Below are positions 1 to 9,800 of a DNA stretch of 48,671 nucleotides, piece after piece. The position numbers and the translations under genes were made by a program. The notes beneath the pieces are model-generated. The model made no database searches, was not told where the DNA came from, and worked only from the letters and a program-made list of their open reading frames with translations. This DNA comes from Chitinophagales bacterium (lineage in GTDB: Bacteria > Bacteroidota > Bacteroidia > Chitinophagales > JADIYW01). How positions within the stretch are numbered: the stretch's first letter is position 1; every line of letters begins with the position of its first letter. Location: assembly GCA_020848475.1 (NCBI GenBank), contig JADKZZ010000018.1:1-48671 (forward strand), given 5' to 3'.

Positions 1-180
1 AATTTAAACTATGGTAAAGATTACCAATATGCACATCATTATGAAAATAATTTCGTGAATATAGAGTTTTTGCCAGCAGAAATTAGTGGTACAAAATTTT
101 ATGAACCAGGAATAAATGCGAGAGAAAATGAATTGAGAAAATTTCTGAAAGAAAGGTGGAAAGAAAAGTATAATTATTGA
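1..180 (+). CDS. rarA: Replication-associated recombination protein A (RarA/MgsA AAA ATPase), C-terminal fragment cut by window start
   Basis: Frame 1 reads NLNYGKDYQYAHHYENNFVNIEFLPAEISGTKFYEPGINARENELRKFLKERWKEKYNY*, resembling the conserved RarA C-terminus (YxYAHxYxxxxxxxxYLPxxxxGxxFYxPxxxGxE type). Confidence 0.75.
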   Translation, partial: NLNYGKDYQYAHHYENNFVNIEFLPAEISGTKFYEPGINARENELRKFLKERWKEKYNY

Positions 181-216
181 TTTTAACCACTTAAGGAACT
201 TAAGAAAATAAGAATA

Positions 217-621
217 ATGACAACACAGAAAGGCATAAATGATTTAGCATATAAAATTATTGGATGTGCCATTGAAGTACATAGAGAATTAGGACCTGGT
301 TTGCTCGAATCTATTTATCAAAAATGTATGGAAGAAGAACTGAAGAATAGGAATTTATCCTTTCAGTCTCAGATAAATATTCCTATAAAATATAAAACTA
401 TTACATTAGATTGTGACTTAAGATTAGACATCTTGGTTGAAGATCTAATAATTATTGAATTAAAAGCAGTAGAAACTTTGCTTCCTTTATTTCACGCACA
501 ATTGCTAACTTATATGAAGCTATTAAAGAAACCCAAAGGTTTATTAATTAACTTTAATTCAGACAATATAGTAAATAATACTGTTTCCTTAGTAAATCAG
601 CATTTTAATGAATATCTTTAA
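217..621 (+). CDS. GxxExxY family protein (PD-(D/E)XK nuclease-like small protein)
   Basis: 134 aa ORF with GCAIEVHRELGPGLLESIYQKCMEEEL and DILVEDLIIIELKAVE, both typical of GxxExxY proteins. Confidence 0.85.
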   Translation: MTTQKGINDLAYKIIGCAIEVHRELGPGLLESIYQKCMEEELKNRNLSFQSQINIPIKYKTITLDCDLRLDILVEDLIIIELKAVETLLPLFHAQLLTYMKLLKKPKGLLINFNSDNIVNNTVSLVNQHFNEYL

Positions 622-661
622 TCTTTGTTTCTTTAGTTTCTAATGTGGTAAATTAAAATAA

Positions 662-1450
662 GTGGTAAATCTCAATACTGATAAGTTCTTCTTAATTGCT
701 GGACCTTGTGCAGTAGAAAGCAAAGAAATTTGTTTTCAAATAGCAGAAGAATTAAAAGCAATAACAACTGACTTAAATATTCCATTTGTTTTCAAGGCAT
801 CATACAAAAAAGCCAATAGAACCAAATTGGATTCTTTTTCTAGTATTGGTGAAGAAAAAGCTTTGCAAATATTAGCAGATGTAAAATCGCATTTCAATAT
901 TCCTATTCTTACAGATGTGCACGAAACAGCAGACTGTGAAAAAATAAAAGACCTTGTAGATATCATACAAATTCCAGCATTTCTATGTCGGCAAACAGAA
1001 TTATTACTCGCGGCAGGAAAAACTGGCAAAGCCGTAAACATCAAAAAAGGACAATTTGTTTCCGCTGAGATGATGCGATTTGCGGCAGAAAAAATAGCCT
1101 CTACAGGCAATAAAAACATCATGTTGACAGAGCGAGGCACAATGTTCGGCTACAACGATTTGATTGTCGATTTTCGCAATATACCTTTGATGAAGCAAAT
1201 AGGATATCCTATCGTATTTGATGCTACGCATTCTGTACAACAACCCAACCAAAGTGAAGGAACAAGTGGCGGAAAGCCTGAATTTATTGAAACATTGGCA
1301 AAGGCGGCTATTGTTGCAGGTGCTGATGGTCTCTTTTTAGAAACACATACAAATCCGAAAGAAGCACTAAGTGATGGCGCAAATATGTTGGCATTGAGTG
1401 AAGTAGCATCTCTTCTATTAAAGCTTAAAAAAATAAAACAAGCATTATAA
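662..1450 (+). CDS. kdsA: 3-deoxy-8-phosphooctulonate (KDO-8-P) synthase
   Basis: FLIAGPCAVES, FKASYKKANRTKLDSF, LTERGTMFGYNDLIVDFRN, VFDATHSVQQPN; GTG start. Confidence 0.93.
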   Translation: MVNLNTDKFFLIAGPCAVESKEICFQIAEELKAITTDLNIPFVFKASYKKANRTKLDSFSSIGEEKALQILADVKSHFNIPILTDVHETADCEKIKDLVDIIQIPAFLCRQTELLLAAGKTGKAVNIKKGQFVSAEMMRFAAEKIASTGNKNIMLTERGTMFGYNDLIVDFRNIPLMKQIGYPIVFDATHSVQQPNQSEGTSGGKPEFIETLAKAAIVAGADGLFLETHTNPKEALSDGANMLALSEVASLLLKLKKIKQAL

Positions 1451-3325
1451 AACCCTCACCTCTATTCTTCTGTTTTTAGCTTTATTTTCTTCTGTGTCAT
1501 TTGGTGATATTGCTTGCGTTTCACCATAGCCTTTTGCCACAATTCTTGTTATGTCTATTCCTTTTTGCAATAGGTAATTGACTACGTTTTCAGCACGTTT
1601 TTGTGATAATATTTGATTGTATTTTGCATCACCTTTGTTGTCTGTATGTCCAGCAATTTCAATTTTTATCGTCGCATTCTTCTTTAATAATTCAGCCAAT
1701 CTATCCAATTCTATAAAAGACTCTGCTTTCAAATCACTTTTATCGAAATCAAAAAAAACGTTATTCAAAGTAATTTTATTATTAGTAGCAATTGGTTCAA
1801 GTAGCACCAACAATTCATAAGGTTTTGATTGCGTAGTATTTTCTTTTAAATTGATATTTTGCGAATAAAATAGATAGCCCTCTTTTTGAATTTGCAAAGC
1901 ATTATTTTTATTTAATGGAATAGATACAAAAAACATTCCATTCGCACTCGAACCTTTGTGCTCTTCCACTTTTGAATCTAAATCAACAATAGAGTAATTG
2001 GCATTCAACATTTGATTCGTTTCAGCATCTTTGATGACAGCTTTGATATAGGTGATTTTTTGAGGTTGCACATTTTCTGGCAATTCAAAACTATAAATAT
2101 CTAAGCCACCAAACCCGCCTTCTCGACTGGAAGACAGAAATGCCGTCTTGCCATCGTAGGAAACGGTCAAGCCATTGTCGTCATTTTCCGTGTTGATTGG
2201 AAAGCCAATATTTACAGCTTCTGTCCAAGAGGTATCTGTTTTGCGCGACACAAAAATATCGCCGTTGCCCATGCCTGGCCAGCCATTAGATGTAAAATAT
2301 AAAGTTTGATTATCAGCATGAATAAATGGACATTGGTCGTCGTTTTTGGTATTGATATTTGGCCCTAAATTCACAGGTTCACTCCATTTCATATTATCAT
2401 CTAAATAACTTACCCAAATATCTTTTCCGCCAAATCCGCCCGCTCGGTTGCTCGAAAAATACAATGCTTTACTATCTGATGAAAAACTTGGCTGTGCTTC
2501 CCAAGCGCTTGTATTTATTGGCTTTCCAATGCCATTTGGAGGTGTCCATGCTTTGATTAATTTTTGGGAGAAATAGATATCACAACTGCCATAGCCTGTA
2601 GGCCTATTGCATGCAGTAAAAAATAATAGGCTACCATCAGCATTCATCGTTTCAGCTCCTTCGTTTTCTTCTGTGTTAATGATATCGCCAAATGAAATTG
2701 CAGGAGAAAAGGCAGAATCAATTTTTGCGGACATATACAAATTCTCTTCTCTGCCGTCTAATCGTGTAAATGCTAAAATTTTACTATCTGGTGTTAAGTA
2801 TGGAAAATATTCTAATCGTGCTGTATTAATATTTGCTCCTAAATTGATAGGTTGAAATGGAACAGGATTTTTCTTAGCTTCAATGGCAAAATTTACATTG
2901 CGAATAGTTTGCTCTGCTTTTACGCTTGCATTTGGCGCTTTATCCTTTCTGGCTAAATATTTTTCTGCATACCATTTCGCTTTATCACCATTATTCAATT
3001 TCACAAAAATTTCTGAAGTTAAAAATGTGGAACGCCCTGAAAAATCGACAGCATTGGCTGCATCTTCTAAGACGATGGCAGCATCATCGTATTTTTTTAA
3101 TGCGTAATAATATTCGCCTAAAAGTTCTTTGGCTTGTGTATAATTTGGTGCTATTTTTATGGCATTTTTTAATTCAATTATGCCTTCTTCCCATTGTGTG
3201 CGGCTTCCATATTCTTTTGCTTTAAAATAAGCAGCCATTGCCTTTTGTGGAACTTGCTGTGCGAAAGAATTACAAGTAGAAAGTAGTAAGTAGTAAGAGA
3301 ATAATATTATCAGTTTCTTTCTCAT
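1445..3325 (-). CDS. OmpA family protein with TPR, PD40 beta-propeller repeats and C-terminal OmpA domain
   Basis: TPR-like N-term; repeated SFSSDSKALYFSSNRAGGFGGKDIW motifs; C-term FFDFDKSDLKAESFIELDRL...IEIAGHTDNKGD...NRRIEVRVL. Confidence 0.9.
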   Translation of the reverse strand: MRKKLIILFSYYLLLSTCNSFAQQVPQKAMAAYFKAKEYGSRTQWEEGIIELKNAIKIAPNYTQAKELLGEYYYALKKYDDAAIVLEDAANAVDFSGRSTFLTSEIFVKLNNGDKAKWYAEKYLARKDKAPNASVKAEQTIRNVNFAIEAKKNPVPFQPINLGANINTARLEYFPYLTPDSKILAFTRLDGREENLYMSAKIDSAFSPAISFGDIINTEENEGAETMNADGSLLFFTACNRPTGYGSCDIYFSQKLIKAWTPPNGIGKPINTSAWEAQPSFSSDSKALYFSSNRAGGFGGKDIWVSYLDDNMKWSEPVNLGPNINTKNDDQCPFIHADNQTLYFTSNGWPGMGNGDIFVSRKTDTSWTEAVNIGFPINTENDDNGLTVSYDGKTAFLSSSREGGFGGLDIYSFELPENVQPQKITYIKAVIKDAETNQMLNANYSIVDLDSKVEEHKGSSANGMFFVSIPLNKNNALQIQKEGYLFYSQNINLKENTTQSKPYELLVLLEPIATNNKITLNNVFFDFDKSDLKAESFIELDRLAELLKKNATIKIEIAGHTDNKGDAKYNQILSQKRAENVVNYLLQKGIDITRIVAKGYGETQAISPNDTEENKAKNRRIEVRVL

Positions 3326-3385
3326 TAAATTGAATTAATCAAATTATATACCGTTCTTTTTATTTATTACATATCACTATTACTG

Positions 3386-4000
3386 TTAAGGAATATCCAA
3401 ATACTTATGTGTTTGTGTAGAAATATTCCATTCAGGATGTTCTTTTATGTAGGCTATCAATAATGGCAATAATTGTTCTTTTTTCGACCACTCTGTTTGC
3501 AAATACAATTTACAGTCATTGTTTACCGATTTTCTATTTTGTTCAGCAAAGTCGAAATCGCTTCGATTAAAGATAATGCATTTTAATTCATTTGCGGCTG
3601 CTAATACTGTTTTTAAAGGTGCTTTGAACTTTTTTGGCGACACACAAATCCAATCAATACTTCCACTAATTGGATACGCACCAGACGTTTCGATATTGAT
3701 TTGAAATCCATTTTCTTTTAATGCCAATGTTAGATAAGATAAATCGTACATCAATGGCTCACCACCTGTAATCACGACTAATCGCCCTGGATATTTTAAT
3801 ACTTCTTGCACTAATTCATCTATCTGCAATAACTGATGTGCTTCTGCTGTCCACGATGCTTTTACATCACACCATACACAACCAACGTCACAGCCAGCTA
3901 ATCGTATGAAATAGGCAGCATGACCAGTGTAAAATCCTTCACCTTGTATGGTGTAGAAATGTTCCATTACTGGAATGTGTGTAGCTGGATTAAATTGCAT
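3386..4000 (-). CDS. queE: 7-carboxy-7-deazaguanine synthase (radical SAM QueE)
   Basis: HFYTIQGEGFYTGHAAYFIRLAGCDVGCVWCDVKASW (CxxxCxxC-type radical SAM motif in QueE context), VVITGGEPLMYDL. Confidence 0.88.
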   Translation of the reverse strand: MQFNPATHIPVMEHFYTIQGEGFYTGHAAYFIRLAGCDVGCVWCDVKASWTAEAHQLLQIDELVQEVLKYPGRLVVITGGEPLMYDLSYLTLALKENGFQINIETSGAYPISGSIDWICVSPKKFKAPLKTVLAAANELKCIIFNRSDFDFAEQNRKSVNNDCKLYLQTEWSKKEQLLPLLIAYIKEHPEWNISTQTHKYLDIP

Positions 4001-4201
4001 GGCACTTCAAAAATAAAAAAAGATTCCCGCTTTATGCTATCCTTTCTATTTTGTTTGATTTGCATATTATATTACAATAACATGTCCTGATTATTTTCAT
4101 TGCATTAAACAAGAAAAAGAAAATCTTGCTCATTTATGCTCTAATAAAATTGAGAAATTAAAAATAATTGTAACTTCAATTTTGCAATAAATTATAACTT
4201 C

Positions 4202-5569
4202 ATGGTGTCAGAAATTTTACAAGCAAGTAGCAAGAAAATCATACAAAATATCAGCGATCCATTTCCAAATATTCCTGGAGATTTGAAACTTCCCATATTA
4301 GGTTCGAGTATAGAATTATTTTTAGATGCCAATAAATTGATAGTACAAAAATGGAAGAAATATGGAAATATCTTTAAAATCAGAGTAGCTGGAGAAAACA
4401 TGGTAGTGCTCATTGGTGCAGAAGCAAATGGGCTTGTTCTACAAGACACTGCCGGAAATTTTTCTGCTAAAGAAGGTTGGAATTTTATTATTGGTGATTT
4501 ATTCAAAGGTGCCATTTTATTAAGTGATGGCGAAGAACACGCCCGTTACAGACGCATCATGCAAACTGCTTTTCATCGCGATCCGATGCTAGGCTATATC
4601 AAAGTAATTGAGGACACAGTTCAGCATTACTTTGACCATGAATTGACTATAAAAAACAATAAACTCATTACCTTTCCAACTATCGATAGGCTTTTAGTTC
4701 TAATAGCTGGAAAATTATTTTTTGGTTTCGACTTTACTACAGCACAAGTTGCTGCGATAAAATCAATTGTACACGCCAGCGTTACACCTTTACATCTCGA
4801 AATACCATTTACGCCATATTGGAAAGGCATGCAAGCACGACGTATGCTAGCTAAATTCTATAAAGAAAAAATAAAAGCAAACAGAAAAAATCCTAGCGAA
4901 GATATTTTTTCTCAGCTGTGTGTGGCTCAAAGTGAAAATGGCGAAATGCTCTCTGATGATGAAATCATTAGTCAGATGGTATTTATGATGATGGCATCAC
5001 ATGATACGACAACGAGCACCATTACGAGCATGATTTATGAAAGTGCAAAATCCATAGAATGGCAAGAAAAAATGCGCAATGAGAGTATTGCATTTTACAA
5101 AGAAGGGCCTATTAATTATGGCAGAATAAAAGATTTAAACAATATTAATAAAGTATTTTTAGAGTGCCTGCGCCTGCATCCTGCTTTAATAATATTACCA
5201 CGTATGGCCATAAAAGAGGTGACGTTTGAAGGACATACAATTCCTGCGGAGACGCGTGTTGTGCTGTCCACCTATGCAACACACATCGATCCAAAAATAT
5301 ATAGCAATCCTTTGCTATTTGACCCTGAGCGATTTAATGAAGAACGTGCAGAGCATAGGAAAGTAACACATAGCTTTATTCCATTTGGTGCAGGTAAGCA
5401 TCTGTGTTTAGGGAAATATTTTGCTGAAATTGTTGCTAAAATAGTAATCTCTCATTTTGTAAAAAGATTTGAATGGCAGGTGCCTAAAAACTATGTCATG
5501 CAATACGCACCACCATTAAGTCATCCGAAAGATGGCTTGCCCATTTTCATCAAACGAATAGATAAATGA
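4202..5569 (+). CDS. Cytochrome P450
   Basis: I-helix MMMASHDTTTST, K-helix ECLR (ExxR), heme loop HSFIPFGAGKHLCLGKYFAEI. Confidence 0.93.
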   Translation: MVSEILQASSKKIIQNISDPFPNIPGDLKLPILGSSIELFLDANKLIVQKWKKYGNIFKIRVAGENMVVLIGAEANGLVLQDTAGNFSAKEGWNFIIGDLFKGAILLSDGEEHARYRRIMQTAFHRDPMLGYIKVIEDTVQHYFDHELTIKNNKLITFPTIDRLLVLIAGKLFFGFDFTTAQVAAIKSIVHASVTPLHLEIPFTPYWKGMQARRMLAKFYKEKIKANRKNPSEDIFSQLCVAQSENGEMLSDDEIISQMVFMMMASHDTTTSTITSMIYESAKSIEWQEKMRNESIAFYKEGPINYGRIKDLNNINKVFLECLRLHPALIILPRMAIKEVTFEGHTIPAETRVVLSTYATHIDPKIYSNPLLFDPERFNEERAEHRKVTHSFIPFGAGKHLCLGKYFAEIVAKIVISHFVKRFEWQVPKNYVMQYAPPLSHPKDGLPIFIKRIDK

Positions 5570-5708
5570 CTTGAAAAAATAATACACATTTTTTCTGGCA
5601 AACGATATGATGAAATCAAGCATTTCAACACATCGAATAACATGAAATTTTATAAAAAAAGATGCACAAATTCTCGTGCATCTTTCCTTTTCAAACAATT
5701 AATATTTT

Positions 5709-7310
5709 CTATATTTTTGGTGCTGCTGCTAAAATTTCAGCACTTGCTTGGTCAGCATATTTTTTAAAATTATCATTGAATTTTGCTGCCAATTCTCCTG
5801 CTTTCGCATCGTAAGCAGCTTTATCTGTCCAAGTATTTCTTGGATTTAAGATTTCACTTGGCACGCCATCTACAGCGCTTGGAATTTGGAAATTGAAAAT
5901 AGGTAATGTTTCAAATTCAGCATTATTTAATTCGCCATTTAATGCTGCAGTAATTAAAGCACGCGTATATTTCAAACTCATACGCTTACCAACACCATAC
6001 ACACCACCAGTCATACCTGTATTAATCAACCAAACATTGGCTCCGCTTTCTTTTAGTTTATTGCCCAGCATCTCTGCATATTTTGTTGGATGCAATGGTA
6101 AAAATGCAGCACCAAAACAAGCTGAGAATGTAGTTTGCGGCTCCGTAACACCTGCTTCAGTTCCAGCTACTTTTGAAGTGTATCCAGAAATAAATAAATA
6201 CATGGCTTGCGCTTCTGTTAATTTAGATATTGGAGGCAATACACCAAATGCATCATAGCTTAAAAAGAATATATTTTTAGGCGTAGTACCGACAGAAGGA
6301 ACTGCAATATTATTGATATGAAATAAAGGATAGGAAACACGCGTATTCTCTGTGATTTTTACATCTTCAAAGTTTACTTCATTTGTACCTTCATAGAATC
6401 CAATATTTTCTAAGATAGCACCATGTTTAATGGCACGGAAGATATCGGGTTCTTTTTCTTCAGTTAAATCTACACATTTTGCATAGCAACCTCCTTCAAA
6501 ATTAAATACGCCTTCATTACTCCAACCATGCTCATCATCGCCAATCAATTTACGATTTGGGTCAGCAGAAAGTGTTGTTTTTCCAGTGCCTGACAAGCCA
6601 AAGAATAATGCTGTATCACCATCATTACCAATATTTGCGGAGCAGTGCATGCTCAACACATTTTTTAGATGTGGTAATTCAAAATTTAATACGGTAAAAA
6701 TTCCTTTTTTGATTTCGCCTGTGTAGCCACTACCACCAATTAAGATTACTTTTTTAGTAAAGTTGATAATCGAAAAATTATGTTGTCTTGTACCGTCAGC
6801 CTTTGCATCAGCCATAAAGCTAGGTGCACATAAAATTGTCCAATCTGGGTCGATGCTTTGTTTTTCCTCATCACTCGGGCGAATAAACATATTATCTGCA
6901 AATAAGCTTGCCCAAGGTGTTTCAGTAATTACACGAACATTAACTTTATAATTTGCATCAGCGCAAGCGCTAACATCTCTAACAAAAATTTCAGATTTAG
7001 CATCAAGATGTGCTACTACTTTTGTTTGTAAAGCATCAAAAGCTTCTGTAGAATAGGCTTGATTAATGTTATTCCAATCAACAGCATTTTCTGTCAATGC
7101 ATCTTTAACAGTAAATTTGTCTTTAGGAGAACGACCTGTAAATTCGCCCGTATTGATACAAAGTGCGCCAGTGTTGTTTAAAACACCTAGGTTTAAATCT
7201 AAAGTACGTTGGATAAGTTCATCTCTGGTTGAATTCCAATTGGCCGTTGTGTGTTGGAAACCAAGCTTTGTCAAGTCTGCTGAAGGGTTCTTCACGCCTT
7301 TATCATTCAT
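5709..7310 (-). CDS. pckA: Phosphoenolpyruvate carboxykinase (ATP)
   Basis: FGLSGTGKTTLSADPNRKLIGDDEHGW, NTGEFTGRSPKDKF, FLSYDAFGVLPPIS; ATG at 7310 (MNDKGVKNPSADL) preferred over the extended ORF start at 7403. Confidence 0.94.
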   Translation of the reverse strand: MNDKGVKNPSADLTKLGFQHTTANWNSTRDELIQRTLDLNLGVLNNTGALCINTGEFTGRSPKDKFTVKDALTENAVDWNNINQAYSTEAFDALQTKVVAHLDAKSEIFVRDVSACADANYKVNVRVITETPWASLFADNMFIRPSDEEKQSIDPDWTILCAPSFMADAKADGTRQHNFSIINFTKKVILIGGSGYTGEIKKGIFTVLNFELPHLKNVLSMHCSANIGNDGDTALFFGLSGTGKTTLSADPNRKLIGDDEHGWSNEGVFNFEGGCYAKCVDLTEEKEPDIFRAIKHGAILENIGFYEGTNEVNFEDVKITENTRVSYPLFHINNIAVPSVGTTPKNIFFLSYDAFGVLPPISKLTEAQAMYLFISGYTSKVAGTEAGVTEPQTTFSACFGAAFLPLHPTKYAEMLGNKLKESGANVWLINTGMTGGVYGVGKRMSLKYTRALITAALNGELNNAEFETLPIFNFQIPSAVDGVPSEILNPRNTWTDKAAYDAKAGELAAKFNDNFKKYADQASAEILAAAPKI

Positions 7311-7463
7311 TTTTTTGCGTTTTGAGTTAGGATTCCAAAAATAAGACTTTTTGGTTTTAAAAAGCCGTCTTAAAGTTTTAGTAACGTTAAAAGTAATACA
7401 CAATTTACGCTTGTATATTGATAATTAAAGACTCCTAATTTTTTATCTGTTATGATTTTATTA

Positions 7464-7498
7464 CAAAAAAAAGAGCCTGCTCAAATAAGCAGGCTCTT
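7464..7498 (-). terminator. Rho-independent terminator of rpsA
   Basis: Perfect stem aagagcctgct / agcaggctctt with a T-run on the minus-strand side, just 3' of rpsA. Confidence 0.75.
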
Positions 7499-7516
7499 AG
7501 TGAATTTAAAATGAAA

Positions 7517-9397
7517 TTATTCGTTTTCCATTTTTGATTTTAAATCAGAAAGTGCACTAATATCGCCTAATGTAGATTTCTCGATTTTTGAGTTCGATTT
7601 TTCTACAGCGTCTTTAGTTTTTTTAGCTGCTGCTTTTTTCTCATTGTCAACAGATTTCTTTTCTTCCAATTTCACATCTTCGTTTACACGTGTATGTGAA
7701 ACGATGATACGTTTGTCATCGCGGTCGAATTCTAACACTTTAAATGGTAATACTTCTTCTACTTCTGCAAGCTTGCCATCTTCTTTTTTGATATGACGAG
7801 TTGGTGCAAACGCTTCGATACCATAAGGCAACTGAACAACAGCACCTTTGTCTTCGCGTTTTAAAACAGTAGCTTCATGTACAGAACTGATTGGGAACAA
7901 TGATTCGAATGTATCCCATGGATCTTCTTCTAATTGTTTATGTCCTAAAACAATTTTTTTGTTTTCTACGTCGATTTCTAAAACAACAACATCCAATTCA
8001 TTTCCAACTTTTGTAAACTCAGAAGGATGGTTGTAACGTTTTGTCCAAGATAAATCAGAGATATGAATCATACCACCAACAACATCATCTAGCTCAACAA
8101 ATACACCGTAAGGCGTGATGTTTTTCACCAATCCTTTCATTTTGCTACCTACTGGATATTTTTCTGCGATGTGTTTCCAAGGATCTTCTTGCATTTGTTT
8201 TAAACTCAATGACATTTTGCGTTCATCTTTGTCTAATGTTACAACAACTGCTTCGAACTCATCACCTAATTTGAAGAAATCACGAGAGTTAATTGGTTGA
8301 TTGCTCCAAGTCACTTCAGAAACGTGGATTAAACCTTCAACACCTGGAACGATTTCTAAGAAAGAACCATAATCTTCGATATTAACGATTTTACCTTTTA
8401 CTTTAGCACCAACTTCGATACCTTCTGGCAATGAATCCCAAGGATGAGCTTGTAATTGTTTTAAACCTAAAGAGATACGTTTTTTATTGTCATCATAGTC
8501 AATTACTACAACTTGTAGTTTTTGATCCATTTTCAATACTTCATTTGGATGGTTGATACGACCCCAAGAAATATCAGTGATATACAACAAACCATCAACA
8601 CCACCTAAGTCGATGAATGCACCGAAATCAGTAATATTTTTGATTGTACCTTCTAATACTTGACCTTTTTCTAATTTGCCAATGATTTCTTGACGTTGTG
8701 ATTCTAAATCGCTTTCGATTAAAGCTTTGTGAGAAACAACGGCATTTTTGATAGTCTCGTTGATTTTCACCACTTTGAATTCCATTGTTTTACCAACAAA
8801 TTGGTCGTAATCTGTGATAGGTTTAACATCAATTTGAGAACCTGGTAAGAATGTTTCCATTCCATATAAATCAACGATTAAGCCACCTTTTGTTTTGCTG
8901 ATAACACGTCCTTTTACAACGATATCTTTAGCATTTGCTTCGCAGATATAATCCCAAGCTTTTGTCAATTTTGCTTTTTTGCGAGAAAGGATAAGTTGAC
9001 CTTTTTTGTTTTCTTTGTTTTCTACATAAACATCTACTTCATCTCCAATTTTCAAATCAGGTGTATCTTTAAACTCTGATTTTGAAATCATACCATCAGA
9101 TTTGAAACCGATATTTAAGATAACATCTGCATCTGTAATACCTGTAACAATTGCTTTTACAATTTCGTTGTCTTCAACTTGTTTAAATGTTTGATCATAA
9201 AGCGTTTCTAACTCAGCAATTTTTTCTTTTGAATACTGGTTAGCACCTCTTTTGCTCACGTTCCAATCGAACTCTTCTGTTTTTGAAACTGGGATTTTGA
9301 TATCCGCAACTTCCCGTTCGATTACTTCTTTTTCTTTGTGTGTCGGAATGATGTCTTCATTTGCATCAATTGCCGGAATTTCTGGTTTGTCTGTCAA
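7517..9397 (-). CDS. rpsA: 30S ribosomal protein S1 (multiple S1 RNA-binding domains)
   Basis: Repeated S1 domains such as GQVLEGTIKNITDFGAFIDLGGVDGLLYITDISWGRINHP and GSKMKGLVKNITPYGVFVELDDVVGGMIHISDLSW. Confidence 0.95.
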   Translation of the reverse strand: MTDKPEIPAIDANEDIIPTHKEKEVIEREVADIKIPVSKTEEFDWNVSKRGANQYSKEKIAELETLYDQTFKQVEDNEIVKAIVTGITDADVILNIGFKSDGMISKSEFKDTPDLKIGDEVDVYVENKENKKGQLILSRKKAKLTKAWDYICEANAKDIVVKGRVISKTKGGLIVDLYGMETFLPGSQIDVKPITDYDQFVGKTMEFKVVKINETIKNAVVSHKALIESDLESQRQEIIGKLEKGQVLEGTIKNITDFGAFIDLGGVDGLLYITDISWGRINHPNEVLKMDQKLQVVVIDYDDNKKRISLGLKQLQAHPWDSLPEGIEVGAKVKGKIVNIEDYGSFLEIVPGVEGLIHVSEVTWSNQPINSRDFFKLGDEFEAVVVTLDKDERKMSLSLKQMQEDPWKHIAEKYPVGSKMKGLVKNITPYGVFVELDDVVGGMIHISDLSWTKRYNHPSEFTKVGNELDVVVLEIDVENKKIVLGHKQLEEDPWDTFESLFPISSVHEATVLKREDKGAVVQLPYGIEAFAPTRHIKKEDGKLAEVEEVLPFKVLEFDRDDKRIIVSHTRVNEDVKLEEKKSVDNEKKAAAKKTKDAVEKSNSKIEKSTLGDISALSDLKSKMENE

Positions 9398-9526
9398 AAC
9401 TGACTAATTTAAAAGGTTAATAAATAATAATCTCACCATTTTGATGTGCAAGTATTCTAGTTTTGAGCATTCAACAAGAATTACAATGTTGAAGCATTTA
9501 GAAGAATCGACTCAAAAAATGGACTG

Positions 9527-9534
9527 CAAAGATA
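9527..9534 (-). promoter_or_regulatory. Putative Bacteroidota -7 element of rpsA
   Basis: Minus-strand TATCTTTG matching TAnnTTTG, about 130 nt upstream of the rpsA start. Confidence 0.5.
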
Positions 9535-9772
9535 CGACTAAATCAATTAAAATGAAGGAAATAGCTCTAAAATATGTTCATTTCCCTATAAATTAATGCG
9601 ATTTTAACAAAAACAAGCTGTTTTTAGCACGAGATATTTGCTTATGCAATTGCAATTATTATTTAACCAATCACATATTAGGCTAAAACATGTCGTTAAA
9701 AGACATGATTCGCGTATAAAACCTTAACAAATCATTTACTCTTAATAACAGCGATATTCACTAATAAGCGCG

Positions 9773-9780
9773 TATTTTTG
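9773..9780 (+). promoter_or_regulatory. Putative Bacteroidota -7 element of purH
   Basis: TATTTTTG matching TAnnTTTG, 21 nt upstream of ATG 9801. Confidence 0.5.
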
Positions 9781-9800
9781 CGCCAAATTTCCGTCATTTT

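Noticed and set aside
736-1252. Minus-strand ORFs inside kdsA (134 and 82 aa)
   Set aside because: Shadow ORFs antisense to a clear enzyme gene; no recognisable motifs.
5893-7344. Plus-strand ORFs antisense to pckA (121, 62, 92 aa)
   Set aside because: Antisense of a well-supported CDS; composition typical of reverse-frame artefacts.
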